From Steinernema hermaphroditum (lineage: Eukaryota > Nematoda > Chromadorea > Rhabditida > Steinernematidae), in the NCBI GenBank assembly GCA_030435675.1, contig CM059624.1:11742769-11806768 (forward strand): a stretch of 64,000 bases of DNA, read 5' to 3'. Each line of letters opens with the position of its first letter. Position 1 is the first letter of the stretch. This document shows, one piece after another, positions 53,995 to 64,000 of the stretch. The position numbers were made by a program, and so were the translations under genes. The notes beneath the pieces were generated by a model, which was not told where the DNA came from, did not search any database, and saw only the letters and a program-made list of their open reading frames with translations.

Positions 53995-55075
53995 CGACCC
54001 CAATGAGGTATGGCTGAGCACAATAATGGAGGGTGTTAATTGTGGCGAAATCCGGCCTTTTTCATGGTGTGGTGCGGACCAGGACTGTTCGAAACTCAAA
54101 ACTGAGAACAAATTTCGGACGTTACACGACCTTACCACATTATAACGGCTGCCTTCATGGACTGCTTGAAGAGTTTTCTCAATCATGGAAAAATCGCCGG
54201 AGTTGAACTGTGTCGTTTCGGTCGATGAGGAAAGCCGATGGAGCGCTTCTCAACGGTGCAACCATGGCAACCGCTCGACCATGTCATGCAACGAACTCCA
54301 CCGGACGCTTTAAGACCGAGTTTTGAGTTGAGGTTTTTTTGCTAAGAAGTCAAAACTCAAAGCACAAACCCGGTCCGGACTCAGTTTGAACTCGGATTCT
54401 CGGCGCGATTACCACCGCTGTATCCAACGCCATGCGAAACCGACGTTTATGCCAAAGGTAGATAGATGAAAATGATAGAATGATCCGTGACCATGTCGTA
54501 ATGAAGGCACTTAAAACAATTTCCAATTAAAACCCGATCGGGCGAACCCGTTCCGTCTTTCGAGCGGATAAGTGAAAGTCTTGATCGCCGCGCCCGAGGG
54601 GATCGCATTCGACGTCTAGGTCTCTGAAACGAGATGCACAAAAAAGGCGATTGCGCAAGAAGCGCCTTCTCAAGGCCGTCTCCATTGTTGTATTGCTGAT
54701 AAATCACAGAATGCGGGTGCTAACAGGGCTATAACAGCAACTCCAAGTGCCTACCGTGACCGAACCCCTTCCTTAAAATAGAAATTCCGGCGGCGACAAG
54801 GTGATTTGTGAATGCCGCACGAAATTAGTGAAAACAAGCCGTTTGGTGGTCGCCGCGAACCGGTTATGAGACGAAAAGCGTTGTGCGCGCGCCATTAGCC
54901 CTTGCGTCAGTCGAGCTCATCTTCCCGTGGGATCACGTGCGGTGCCTTCTTGCGCCGCGTCCACTCGATTGAGGCTAAGTGGGGATACCACGCGGAGCAT
55001 AACCGTTCAGCTTGTTTTCGCCCTCAACCTCCGCTCGATTTCAGTTTGTTTTCGACGTCGCCAATCCGAACTGCC
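53995..55075. other. spacer and promoter of the CPG4-like gene
   Basis: 54310-54410 holds GAGTTTTGAG / CAAAACTCAAA inverted motifs related to the MITE at 12982. No gene seen. Confidence 0.4.
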
Positions 55076-56732
55076 ATGAACCGACGGCTTATTTCGATTC
55101 TATTCCTAACGGCCTCTGTCACATTGGCGTTCGACCAGATCCCTACTTTGGATCCGATGATTTCGACTATGAGGTAACGTATATACCGGATCTCGGGTCC
55201 TGGAAAAAGATGGACTTAATGAATCCCAATTGAATTCGGCAGTGTGCGGTGCCAAGCTTAGCCACCGGAGACATCTTGCAACCCCTCTTTTTGTGCTTTT
55301 ACATGAAAAACGACAGCTAAGTTGACCGTCTCTTTCCAGCCCCCACGACTCCTCTCACAATGCGGACTCGTGCGTCGGCCAGTGCGCCTTCCAGTTCATC
55401 GACAAACTGAGCACAGAGCTAGGGTCGTCGAAGTCCGCGGGACTCCTCAACCTCAACTACAACGAGTTCCTGTTGGCCTTCTCGAACGCCTCCTTCTTCG
55501 AGGACTTCTGCAAGTACGTTTCCCGCTTTCAGCCTGTCTTCACCGAACCCCTCCAGCATGTACCACAAATTCCAATACTGCTACACGAAATGTCCGCACG
55601 GCTATCTTCAGGAACTCCTTCTGCGCAGCTCCGAAATCGTCGACCACTTCTGCGTCTACAACTTCCAAGGCAAGGGCTTAGCAGGGGATTAGGATTACGC
55701 AATGGAGAACTGGTTCGCCGCTCTGGTGACCAAGCATCGGGACTCTCGTTTGGATGGCGGCCAAGCGGACTAATTGGATCCTTTCAGAGATCAAGGAAAG
55801 TTTCGGATGTCTCGCGCGACTGGACCAGCAGTCGTCGAAACAGTGTCTGAGGTCGTGCACGCGTCACCACGACGCGGTCACCTCCCTCATGCAGAACTTC
55901 AAGCACTTGGCGCTCAATGGAGACTCGACCCAGGCGGAAAAGTATCTGGACGAGAGTTGCGAGTGAGTTGGAAGGACATTCGGGGATCGCGCAAGCTCTG
56001 ATCAGTCCTCACGCGCATAAGAACCCTCTGCATCATAACAAAGTACAGCTGACGAGATCTAGTTTTGTGTGAAACATCTTCCATGTTAGAGACGTTCTCG
56101 ACCAGAACGTGTATGTGACATCAGTCGGTCACAGCATCGGCTAACGAAGCAGCTTTCCAGTTACTAGTCTTTTGTGACGCAACTGATCCAGTTTTGTGGC
56201 AGCTAACCGTGTAAATGTCATTAATCACTATCGTGATGTTCTCAATCCCTGTGCGACCATCATATCTCAAATGAAATAGGGAACGAACTAGCACACTCAA
56301 ACATTCATATCTTCTATAAGGCGCTTCTTCCCTAGATATGTCACCTGCACGATGCACTGCGATGTTCCCACTATCGCCCACGTGTGCAGCTTCGACACGG
56401 CGAACCTCGTCGTCAATCTGACCCGACGCTCCTTTGCCAGCATGGAACGGATGGCTTTGGACACGGGCGCTGTGTCCAGGTAAGGGTCGCCCCTACCAAC
56501 CTAAAAAACATCTTTCTGTAGGTGGCCCGCGAAGTGCACAGACATCAAGAACTACCAACTCCCGTCACTGCCTAAACTTCCCCCCAGGAACGGCTCGGAA
56601 GAGACGAACAGTGTCCAGGAAGACGTTCGAAGTTCGACTCTCTCCCGGAAGTCCGAGGAACAGCCGAAGACTTCCAGTAGAATCACTTTGGTGTCGGCAT
56701 TAGTAGCGGTTGCATTGTTTATGTGGCTCTAG
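55076..56732 (+). CDS. CPG4-like cysteine-rich surface protein, probable GPI anchor
   Basis: Six exons: 55076-55173, 55340-55513, 55557-55669, 55788-55962, 56336-56479, 56522-56732, giving 304 residues. Signal peptide MNRRLISILFLTASVTLA. The cysteine pattern (SCVGQC, FFEDFCN, FQYCYTKCP, DHFCVYNFQ, GCLARL, QCLRSCTRHH, SCEYVTCTMHC) fits the chondroitin proteoglycan 4 domain of nematodes. The C-terminus is a Ser/Glu-rich stretch followed by ITLVSALVAVALFMWL ending at the stop, typical of a GPI-anchor signal. Intron 3 starts with GC (CAAG|GCAAGG), the only GC-AG intron in the window. Its role is probably extracellular matrix or egg/embryo surface, inferred from the family. An overlapping frame in exon 1 is also open, but the signal peptide and phase decide. 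Confidence 0.82.
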
Positions 56733-57083
56733 TGTCCTACAACCGCCATCCCAAGCTTTATAACCTTGTTTGTACATAGTTGGAACCGTAGTCAAGTGAC
56801 AAATAAAACGGTTGATCCCTGAGAACTCTCTTTCTATGAAGAATTCGGACGGGAGCACGTGGACGGCCTTTCCGGAGACGTGACTGGCGTCCCCCGAAAG
56901 AGACATCTGCTTCTAGACGTCTCGAAGAGTCGCCTTCGCCTTCTGCGCCAGTCTTCGTCCCTTTCGTTGAAAGAGCCTTCTGCAGAGCAGTCGATCTCCA
57001 CTGCGGTGTTTCAGGTGAGCGCCGTCCTCCTCTCCGCTAATCGCTCCTTTGCAGAGAGATTACCCACTCGGAGAAACGTGGAA
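56733..57083. other. 5' flank and leader of the small TM protein gene
   Basis: A GT-AG pair (57015-57054, 40 nt) precedes the ATG. If spliced it leaves the upstream frame out of phase, so this is probably leader sequence. If retained, a continuous frame from 56859 would add 75 residues. Confidence 0.4.
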
Positions 57084-57377
57084 ATGCTCAACGTCATCGA
57101 AGTCGCCGCCGTCGCCTTCTCCTCCGTCATCTTCGTCGTCTTCTGCATCTTCCAGTGTTCCAAGAAGACGCCGGCACCACCGCCGGAGGCCGCCAAACAG
57201 CCCGACAAGAAGCCAGACGGAGCGCCAGCCAAGGGAACGGAGTCGAAGCCGGTGCCAAATGCGGCGAAGGCAGTGCAGAACAAGGAGCCCGGATCGGTGA
57301 AGTCGAAGATCGCCGAGACGCTGACCTGCATCGACGACCCCGACCTTCGCACGAAGAGCAACTACAACGTCGATTGA
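57084..57377 (+). CDS. small single-pass membrane protein, unknown
   Basis: 97 residues. N-terminal membrane segment (VAAVAFSSVIFVVFCIFQ) followed directly by CSKK and a Pro/Lys/Ala-rich cytosolic tail (APPPEAAKQPDKKPDGAPAK) ending TKSNYNVD. No cleavage site, so probably a type III/signal-anchor protein. AATAAA lies about 40 nt after the stop. No family recognised. The acceptor TTTGCAG just upstream suggests an intron in the leader. Confidence 0.65.
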   Translation: MLNVIEVAAVAFSSVIFVVFCIFQCSKKTPAPPPEAAKQPDKKPDGAPAKGTESKPVPNAAKAVQNKEPGSVKSKIAETLTCIDDPDLRTKSNYNVD

Positions 57378-57919
57378 GCCCACTCGGCGCTGTAGTCGAC
57401 CTGAGTTTTTGCGGGAAATAAATTTTTGTACGAACTGCTTGTTTTCCAATCGTTGCGGGACTTCTCCCGGATTGTGACTCTTCCTGATGGCCTTCTTCAG
57501 TCCATTTCGTCGCACAGATGCTTCTGCGATTCGGCTACGGACTCGGATAGAACGGTGCCCTCCACGAGCCGAGGTAGGCGCTCGCCGCACACAAAATATG
57601 CTAAACATGACTCAAATGAACGCGCAGGGTGGAGTAATGGCCAGTTTGAATTGTGAGAAGAACATCTGCAAAAAAAACTGCAATTTAAGAGAAAAATAAT
57701 GTATTGACTATCTGAAGACTTTGTGAATGCACGTGAAACGCAGAAATTAGTGCTCTGAATAATAAGCACACAATGCATTTACTGCTTCATGGAGAGGAAT
57801 TACTTATGTTATTCATACCAAAGCCAATTCAAAACTGTTTTCCTCTGGGCACAACTTCAAACACCATTTGACTAGTAATGTAATGGAAAAACGTGTCTGT
57901 GGACAAAGGAAGTTTGACA

Positions 57920-58385
57920 AGCTAGCTTTGTTGCTTTAGCTACGGTAACGGAAGAAGTGCTAAACGCATTTCATTGCCAGATTTGTCCTAATTATACTCC
58001 TGTGAATGACCCCGTTCGGCGCGCAGAAAAGTGGATGAACATGTTTTCTTTTGGGAGAGAACTTGTCGGCGCGAGATCGCGATCGCGATCGCCAACGGAA
58101 TTTCACTTCAGAGGTGCTCCACATTGGATCGCTCGTCCTCACCCACAACATGGTGGCGGGATCAGAGGTGGACGTCGAGGACCGACAGAGAGATCGCTCC
58201 GGTGAGTACTCTTCCCTCGGATACAGTACCCCTTCAGCAGTGTTCGCCGAAGATAAGTGGTGCAGAGTAGTGGCGACGGCTCTTCTGGTGCTGAACGTTC
58301 TCGTGGTTTTGGCGGTCTTCTATCAGATCGAACGCGTCTTCGGGGGACACGTGCGCCACAATCGGCAGTGAAACATTCTGTGTAT
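57920..58385 (+). repeat. segmental duplication, copy 1 (partner 62529-63010)
   Basis: About 470 bp at high identity to 62529-63010, in the same orientation, including non-coding flanks (CTAGCTTTGTTGCTTTAGCT, AATTATACTCCTGTGAATGA). Copy 1 has one extra GCGATC unit (CGCGATCGCGATCGCGATCG). The copies bracket the SRX gene. Confidence 0.85.
58150..58371 (+). CDS. small single-pass membrane protein, duplicate 1
   Basis: From the ATG at 58150: 73 residues unspliced, or 61 if the perfect GTGAGT...CTTCAG intron at 58202-58237 (36 nt) is removed. Both read in frame. Acidic/Arg-rich N-terminus (MVAGSEVDVEDRQRDRS), membrane segment (VVATALLVLNVLVVLAVFY), short tail QIERVFGGHVRHNRQ. An acceptor-like TTCACTTCAG at 58106 suggests a leader intron. 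The frame extends upstream to another start but through GATC-repeat DNA. Function unknown. Confidence 0.65.
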   Translation: MVAGSEVDVEDRQRDRSGEYSSLGYSTPSAVFAEDKWCRVVATALLVLNVLVVLAVFYQIERVFGGHVRHNRQ

Positions 58386-58465
58386 GTTGGTGGAAAAATA
58401 AACTGCTTGACGAGGCAATTCATCTATCATCTATCAGTCCCCTCAGCACCTCTCATTCTTGTCGT

Positions 58466-59033
58466 AAAAATGTCCACAAAAAATGGCCAACAGGCAAAAT
58501 GACCATTTCGTTTTGACCATTTTTTGGCCGTCTCCCGTCGAAGGCAGCGATCCTGTCAGTTTGTTATCGGAGAAACCCAAGAGCTCCTGGTTTGAGAACC
58601 AGTGTAACCAGCTGTTACACAATGCTATGACATCCTAATTTTTTTAATGAACCATTTCAATAGATCACATTTTGATCGAAAAAATGTGCTTAATAACAGA
58701 CGCTTAAATAGAGTCCAGACGTATGCATAGAAATCGAGATAATCAACAATCAAGACACACTCTTTTGTTCTCTGATGAAGCGCCGTTAACAAACACAAAA
58801 AATCACAGCGGTCGACGACTGAATTCTGGAAAACATGATTATGATTAGTACAGGTGCATAATTCGGGGGTCTCACTTTTGGCATATGCTAATTTTTCGAT
58901 CATCTACTAAAGCCAGGAGCTCTTGGGCCTGCGCAAACTAATGGGAGCGCTGTCTTTGAAGGGAGACGGTCGAAATGGGCAAAAATATTCAAAACGAAAT
59001 GGCCATTTTTTGTGGACATTTTTGACCATTATG
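58466..59033. mobile_element. foldback element with ~120-bp arms
   Basis: AAAAATGTCCACAAAAAATGG near 58470 is mirrored by CCATTTTTTGTGGACATTTTT near 59015. The arms continue through CATTTCGTTTTGA and end at the inner CCCAAGAGCTCCTGG / CCAGGAGCTCTTGGG pair (58577-58591 and 58912-58926). No coding capacity. Confidence 0.8.
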
Positions 59034-59341
59034 ACCTGGAACCGTCTTCGACTGTCGTGCCACCTCTACCGCTGAAGCTAATTGAGAAGCATTAGCTACG
59101 GTGCGATACATGTCCTACTCTCTATACGACTCCTCGCACGAAGTAAGCCGTTGATCCAAGAGTATAAGTTCGTGTCCATAGAAAAGGCCTCTACTCGAAC
59201 AGGGCAGATTGATGAAAGAGATCCTATGCGATTCCGTGAGAATGTTCACTTGAAAGCTCCTTTTGAGTCATTCTTTGTCAAAAGTATCTGAGATTGTGAC
59301 CAACAGGATTTCGTCACAAATCTAAGATCTCTAACTCTCAG

Positions 59342-59636
59342 ATGTCTGCGGAATCTACGCTAAGGTCGTATAACTTGATCCGAAAACGTCATCCGGGGCT
59401 ATCCCGGAAAGAGAAGAAAGATCTTCTTGTCGACGGCGCCCTTCGAACAAAGTTTCAGCCAGGACGAGCTGCAGAGATCTTTCTGGAGCATCGAGAGGCT
59501 CCAGAAGGATCATGACGAGCAGAGGAAGAGGGCTGAAACCTTGGAGAGGGACTACCACAATCTACTGAGATCTACACGTCGACAAGATCCAACGCTCCAT
59601 GTCCCCGTACACCAAGAACTATCCGAATCGCAATAA
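59342..59636 (+). CDS. candidate small coiled-coil protein
   Basis: The frame ending at 59636 reads FEQSFSQDELQRSFWSIERL followed by QKDHDEQRKRAETLERDYHN, a coding-like heptad-rich helix. No ATG opens it; a TTG at 59427 is its only start-like codon. An ATG at 59342 follows a CTCTCAG acceptor but lies in another frame. A 49-nt GT-AG intron (59365-59413) would join the two frames, though its acceptor is weak. Function unknown; the model is tentative. Confidence 0.35.
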
Positions 59637-60499
59637 AAAACGTCGAAGATCAAGCTCAGATCCTCAGAACACCACTTCATCCCCTGATGGGATCGGAACA
59701 AATATGTGTTGTTGTACGATGAACGGACAAAGACCCAAATTTTGATAGCACTTCTGATGTGTCACTCACTCTTTTCGTAACATTCTCATTTATGTGCAGC
59801 TTTTCACTTTTGTTGGCCTAATCTATCGCCTAGATCTATCGTGTATCTATCGTGAATCTATCGTGCCCATCATCCGAATATCAGCTCTTAGAATAAACCA
59901 AGAAATGGTGGGTCAATTCGACACAACAACGGTTTGCTATGAGAAGGACTTAGCACTGCGTTGCCTATGATTTTGCAGAAACCATTCTATGACATGTGCA
60001 CTTGAGACAGCTTCTTCGTGTGACCCAGCATCTTGAATTAAACGAAAACACGGGACAAACTACATTTGCGTCAAAAAGCAGCACAACAAACACACGACAT
60101 GGTGCCCATCTCTGGTGCCGATCACATATCTAAACACATGAAAAACCCCATCTTTTTCGATCTGTGGACTGTGGACAGGGGGATCAAAAAGAAGAAGGTT
60201 CTACAAAGAAGATGCATTTCCACGAGAATTCATCAAATGACTCACGAGGCATCCTTTGATGAGACCATTGTTGGTGTTTGGACTCTAAGCGCGAATCGTT
60301 AGATCATCTAATTCCCAGTAACATTTGCGACTTAATGATTCTTGGTGCTCTCACGAGCCTATTCACTAAAACCATTGTCCGAAAGGTGTGCACTATTGTA
60401 CCTATTGTGTGCCATTGTTTTCTCGGCGGACGGAGAGGATAAAAGCCTGGAGCCAAAGCATTACCTTCACAGCTTCTGTGTCAGAGCAATATTGCAATC
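59637..60499. other. intergenic, no gene seen
   Basis: A short CTATCGTG(T/A)AT repeat at 59820-59865. Otherwise featureless promoter side of the SRX gene. Confidence 0.4.
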
Positions 60500-62206
60500 A
60501 TGCACCTGAATGCGACTGAGGAATTCCACTACGGTAGCGAGCTACAAGGCCGCGGCGAGATGTCCACTTTTGACACCGCTGTTGGCTTGTTTGTAACGCT
60601 GGTAAGTGGTAGCGCTTCGTATATGTAATTGCTTACGAAACCGACCGCTTTATCTGAAAAGTAGCCCAGAAATGGCACAAACTGGAAGTCTAGAAAGTCA
60701 TTTTCGAGAACTGTCAATCGTGAGACCGGTAAGAAAGTAGGTCTCATTTCTGGGTCGCTTCTAGGCAGCTAGACTTCTGTCTAAAGTGACATTTTTTGAG
60801 ACATCAAGAGATATTTGACTCCAAACCGACCAGTCTCTGTATTGCATGTTCTAAAAAATGGCCTTGCCCTCTAGACTATTGTCTACTAGATACTCTCATA
60901 CACTGCACATCTAACAGCTGTTCAAAGGAAGCTCTTTCAGCTCAGCATGGCTGCAGTATCTGTGGGGCTACTAAACCTTTGCATCATCAAGGAGATGACC
61001 ATATTCCACAGCGCCTTCGGCTGTCTGTGGATCAGCAGAACCATCGGAGAAATTGGTGCCAACATCATCCACGTGATCTACTCCGGACCTGTCACCATTC
61101 TGTAAGTGCGCAGTTGTTACCGAAACATAGTTTTGCGAAAATAAGAGACGACCTCTCATGACCCATTCTAATTACAGTCAACCCAAAGACATTTCTCCCA
61201 CATTTGGCATAGTCGCCTTCACCATCGGCTACTTTTTCGCGTGCGAATCGTGCGTTATGCACCAATACATCTCGGCCAATCGAATGTTCGCCGTGTGCAC
61301 TCCACTCAAATACAAATCAATCTTCACGAAACGCGTCACGACGATCATCATAGTCATCACTTGGGTGGAGGTTGCCATCATCATGGCCCTTTATCATGGT
61401 AAATATTTCGCTTCTAGCACTTCTCGTAACCTAGATTCCAGTGATCCCATGCAGCATGATTGGCTACAGTCCCAAATTCTACGAATACGTCTTCATCAAA
61501 TGCACTCCTGACATCGACCGTGACTACTCGATCGTCGGAACCCTCACCAACCGAGGCTGCTTCGTCATGTGCATTTTCTCGCTGGTTTGCGACTTTGTCA
61601 CCTTCTCCAAGATCATCCACGTCAAACTGACGAATCATGGTTCTGCCCAGGATGCCGCTTTTAAGAGAAATGTTCGCTTTTTCGCTCAGGTAAGCCATGC
61701 TACGGAATTGAAGGCCACGAGGCAGCTGTTTTCTGTTGTTTTTGGGCTTGCAGTCCAATAAAAAACGAGGGTTTCACAGACTTAGTTCGGCTCTGAGCCA
61801 TTGGAGATCCGATTGTGAAATTTCACCGGATCTCTGGTTGAAATTCAAATCTTTCGTAGGGCAGCAATAGCTAGTTCCATGCCTCCATTTTGCACGTTTA
61901 GACCGCCGTTCAAAACATCTCCATGTACGGCACACTTGTGGCCGTCGTGATGGTGAACAACAGCACGGCCTCCGGCCAAACTGCTTCCTACATCATCGCA
62001 TTCAACGCCCTCATCGCCAGCCATCTCAACAATGGGTATGCTCCACACATTCCTGTCAGTTTCTCACGGTTGTCCTCAGGCTTGCTCTTATCATCTTCAA
62101 TCCGGAAGTTCACAAATTCTTGGGACTGCGTAAGAATGTAAAAGTCGATCCGACGAGCAGCGAGAAACATGCGTCGACGATCAAAACCGTCACCAGAACG
62201 AACTGA
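60500..62206 (+). CDS. serpentine chemoreceptor, SRX family (7TM GPCR)
   Basis: Six exons: 60500-60601, 60941-61101, 61178-61398, 61442-61689, 61902-62035, 62080-62206, giving 330 residues. N-glycosylation-type start MHLNATEEF. TM1 spans the first intron (TAVGLFVTL|LSMAAVSVGLLN). Then KEMTIFHSAFGCLW, SGPVTIL, CVMHQYISANRMFAVCTPLKY (the SRX NRxFAV..PLKY signature), TTIIIVITWVEVAIIMALYH, the 6th/7th TM region IIAFNALIASHLNNGLALII and FNPEVHKFLGL. It fits C. elegans SRX receptors better than receptors 1-3 do. Presumably in sensory cilia; ligand unknown. Flanked on both sides by copies of a small TM gene. Confidence 0.88.
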
Positions 62207-62528
62207 TCTTCATAGCAGCATCTGCTTCTATCATTCTATCTTCGTTTGATCTAATCTGATCTCTTTTCTTTTTTAACCGTTGACACATTTAAAGTCCGTG
62301 TCCTTTCTTGAATGATCTGAATAAATAGCCGATTGGGAACTTTTCTATGTGTGCCAATCACCGTGAGAAACTGACAGGAATGTGTGGAGCATACCCATTG
62401 TTGAGATGGCTGGCGATGAGGGCGTTGAATGCGATGATGTAATCAGGGAGATCAAGATAAATCCCCAAATCTCCTTAATCATGGCCTTAATATGATTCAA
62501 CGCTCTTCTCTAAATGGCCTGTTCAACA

Positions 62529-63010
62529 TGTTAGCTTTGTTGCTTTAGCTAGGATTGACTACGGTAACAGAAGAAGTGCTAAACGCATTTGGCTGCCAAG
62601 TTTGTCCTAATTATACTCCTGTGAATGACCCCATTCGAGAGCATTCGGCGCTGAGAAAAGTGGACGAACATGTTTTCTTCTGGGAGAGAACTTGTCGGCG
62701 CGAGATCGCGATCGCCAACGGAATTTCACTTCAGAGGTGCTCCACATAGGATCGCTCGTCCTCGCCCACAACATGGTGGCGGAATCAGAGGTGGACGTTG
62801 AGGACCGACAGAGAGATCGCTCCGGTGAGTACTCTTCCCTCGGATACAGTACCCCTTCAGCAGTGTTCGCCGAAGATAAGTGGTGCAGAGTGGTGGCGAC
62901 GGCTCTTCTGGTGCTGAACGTTCTCGTCGTTTTGGCGGTCTTCTACCAGATCGAACGCGTCTTCGGGGGACACGTGCGCCACAATCGGCAGTGAAACGTT
63001 CCGGGACGTT
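62529..63010 (+). repeat. segmental duplication, copy 2 (partner 57920-58385)
   Basis: Same order and orientation as copy 1. It differs by a few substitutions, a TAGGATTGAC insertion near the left end and one fewer GCGATC unit. Coding part almost unchanged. Confidence 0.85.
62773..62994 (+). CDS. small single-pass membrane protein, duplicate 2
   Basis: Differs from duplicate 1 by one residue (MVAESEV against MVAGSEV) in the 73-residue reading. It has the same optional 36-nt in-frame intron (62825-62860) and the same membrane segment. Conservation of the reading frame in both copies supports a real protein. No family recognised. Confidence 0.65.
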   Translation: MVAESEVDVEDRQRDRSGEYSSLGYSTPSAVFAEDKWCRVVATALLVLNVLVVLAVFYQIERVFGGHVRHNRQ

Positions 63011-63034
63011 GTTGTTGTTAGAAAAATATACTGC

Positions 63035-63253
63035 TTAATCATTCAATCCATCTATGATCACACCATACTCTCTCAGAGGATCATCATCGCTTTCAGAGGT
63101 GTCCGGTTGGGTTTCAAATACCTTCGAGTAATGAGACGCAGAGGGTATCGTTGAAACGAACGAAGAAACCCGGTAGCCCCGGCATCCAAGCGGCGTACCC
63201 AGAAGGGCGCTCAGCATACTTTGACCGCCTCCACATTCTTCCCGGGAAGACAT
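63035..63253 (-). CDS. candidate small acidic protein, unknown
   Basis: 72 residues in one exon: MSSREECGGGQSMLSALLGT, a Gly/Ser/Cys-rich half, then an acidic end (QPDTSESDDDPLREYGVIID). No signal peptide or membrane segment. Lies 100 nt downstream of the CoA-transferase stop on the same strand. Composition looks coding, but there is no independent support. Confidence 0.4.
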   Translation of the reverse strand: MSSREECGGGQSMLSALLGTPLGCRGYRVSSFVSTIPSASHYSKVFETQPDTSESDDDPLREYGVIIDGLND

Positions 63254-63351
63254 AAATCAACGAGCACCGAAAACAGACAAATAGAGAATAGAATCGGCAA
63301 CAAAAACTGCTTATTTTAAAATGATGTTAAATAAGCACAACGCGTTCAAGT

Positions 63352-64000
63352 TCAATCGGCCGACGGCATCACCTTCAGCCGCTCGAAGGCGCTCTTCTCC
63401 AGCGATTCGCGGTGGTCGGGGTGGGCGATCTGGATGAGTTCGTACGCTCGCTGCCTCATGTTCTTTCCCCAGAGCTGTGCGATGCCGAAATCGGTGACGA
63501 CGTAGTGTACGTGGGCGCGGGTCGTCACCACTCCTCCTCCTTCGCTGAGGAACGGAACGATCTTCGTCTCGCCCTTGTTTGTAGTCGACGGCATCGCGAT
63601 GATCGGCCTCCCAAGTCCGTCATTCGAGAGTGCGGCGCCTCTAATGTAGTCGACTTGTCCACCGAATCCAGAGAGAAACTTTTTGCCGACAGAATCAGAG
63701 ACAACCTGAAACAAGAACCATCAACTAAGAGATCGTAATAAATCAGTCCAACCTGTCCAGTTAAATCAATCTCAACGCACGAGTTGATGGCGGTGACTTT
63801 TGGATTCTGGCGGATGATGCTCGGGTCGTTGACCCACTGGACGTCTCCGAATTCGACCATCGGATTGTCGTCGAGGAAGTCGTAGAGCTTTCGTGTGCCA
63901 TAAACGAATGTCGTCAGAATCTTCCCAGGAATAATCTTCTTTAACTTGTTGTTTACGACTCCGCGGGCGATGAGATCGAGGGCGCCATCGCTGAACATCT
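63352..64000 (-). CDS. acetyl-CoA hydrolase / CoA-transferase (5' part outside window)
   Basis: Two exons visible: >64000-63753 and 63705-63352, with a 47-nt intron. Only the C-terminal ~200 residues are inside. Family landmarks: MFSDGALDLIARGVVNN, TFVYGTRKLYDFLDDNP, INSCVEIDLTGQVVSDSVG, FLSGFGGQVDYIRGAALSND, EGGGVVTTRAHVHYVVTDFG, then ERLKVMPSAD at the end. This is the acetyl-CoA hydrolase / 4-hydroxybutyrate CoA-transferase family (COG0427 type), which breaks or exchanges the thioester of acetyl-CoA. The Glu in VEIDLTGQ is the likely catalytic residue by family comparison. The nematode form is probably mitochondrial, but the N-terminus is missing here. The sequence runs open to the window edge, so the apparent Met at 63998 is not the start. 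Confidence 0.9.

Noticed and set aside
56859..57083. N-terminal extension of the small TM protein
   Set aside because: It requires retention of a good GT-AG intron; if spliced, it is out of frame. Treated as leader.

Overview
This is eukaryotic, almost certainly nematode, DNA. The evidence is: very short introns (mostly 36-50 nt, GT-AG), serpentine chemoreceptors of the SRX type, a CPG4-type cysteine-rich surface protein, YGGW-like secreted peptides, TIL-domain inhibitors, and Tc4/Tc5- and mariner-like transposons. A clade V free-living species (diplogastrid-like) is my guess; the sequence alone does not prove it. All gene models below were assembled by hand from open frames plus splice sites. 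Each complete multi-exon model keeps phase through every junction.

Layout. 1-2640: no recognisable gene, but five stem-loops share a fixed apical segment and have different, self-complementary stems. 3199-3447 (-): tiny Tyr/Gly-rich secreted peptide. 4255-6463 (-): protein tyrosine phosphatase with a Lys-rich tail. 7738-8004 (+): one-domain TIL inhibitor. 8891-14912 (+): three tandem S1 serine proteases (A, B, C) with the same exon plan; a 774-bp Tc4/Tc5-like foldback element sits inside the signal-peptide codons of A. 15773-17580 (+): AP-2 transcription factor with two AP-2 domains in one chain. 18311-18783 (-) and 20179-20679 (+): two-domain TIL inhibitors.

23877-35318: three related chemoreceptors (two +, one -). 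The second and third are separated by about 4 kb of nested transposons whose outer arms are tandem repeats. 37853-38185 (+): small basic protein. 38870-46746 (-): acidic, Pro/Val/Glu-repeat protein ending in a CAAX box, with a 5-kb repeat-filled first intron. 46747-55075: gene-poor and repeat-rich. 55076-56732 (+): CPG4-like protein. 57084-58371 and 62773-62994: small single-pass membrane proteins, the last two being a recent duplication flanking an SRX receptor (60500-62206). 63352-64000 (-): 3' part of an acetyl-CoA hydrolase / CoA-transferase.

The genes form no operon-like pathway. Themes are secreted proteases next to small secreted inhibitors (7.7-20.7 kb), chemoreceptor expansion, and heavy remodelling by foldback elements.
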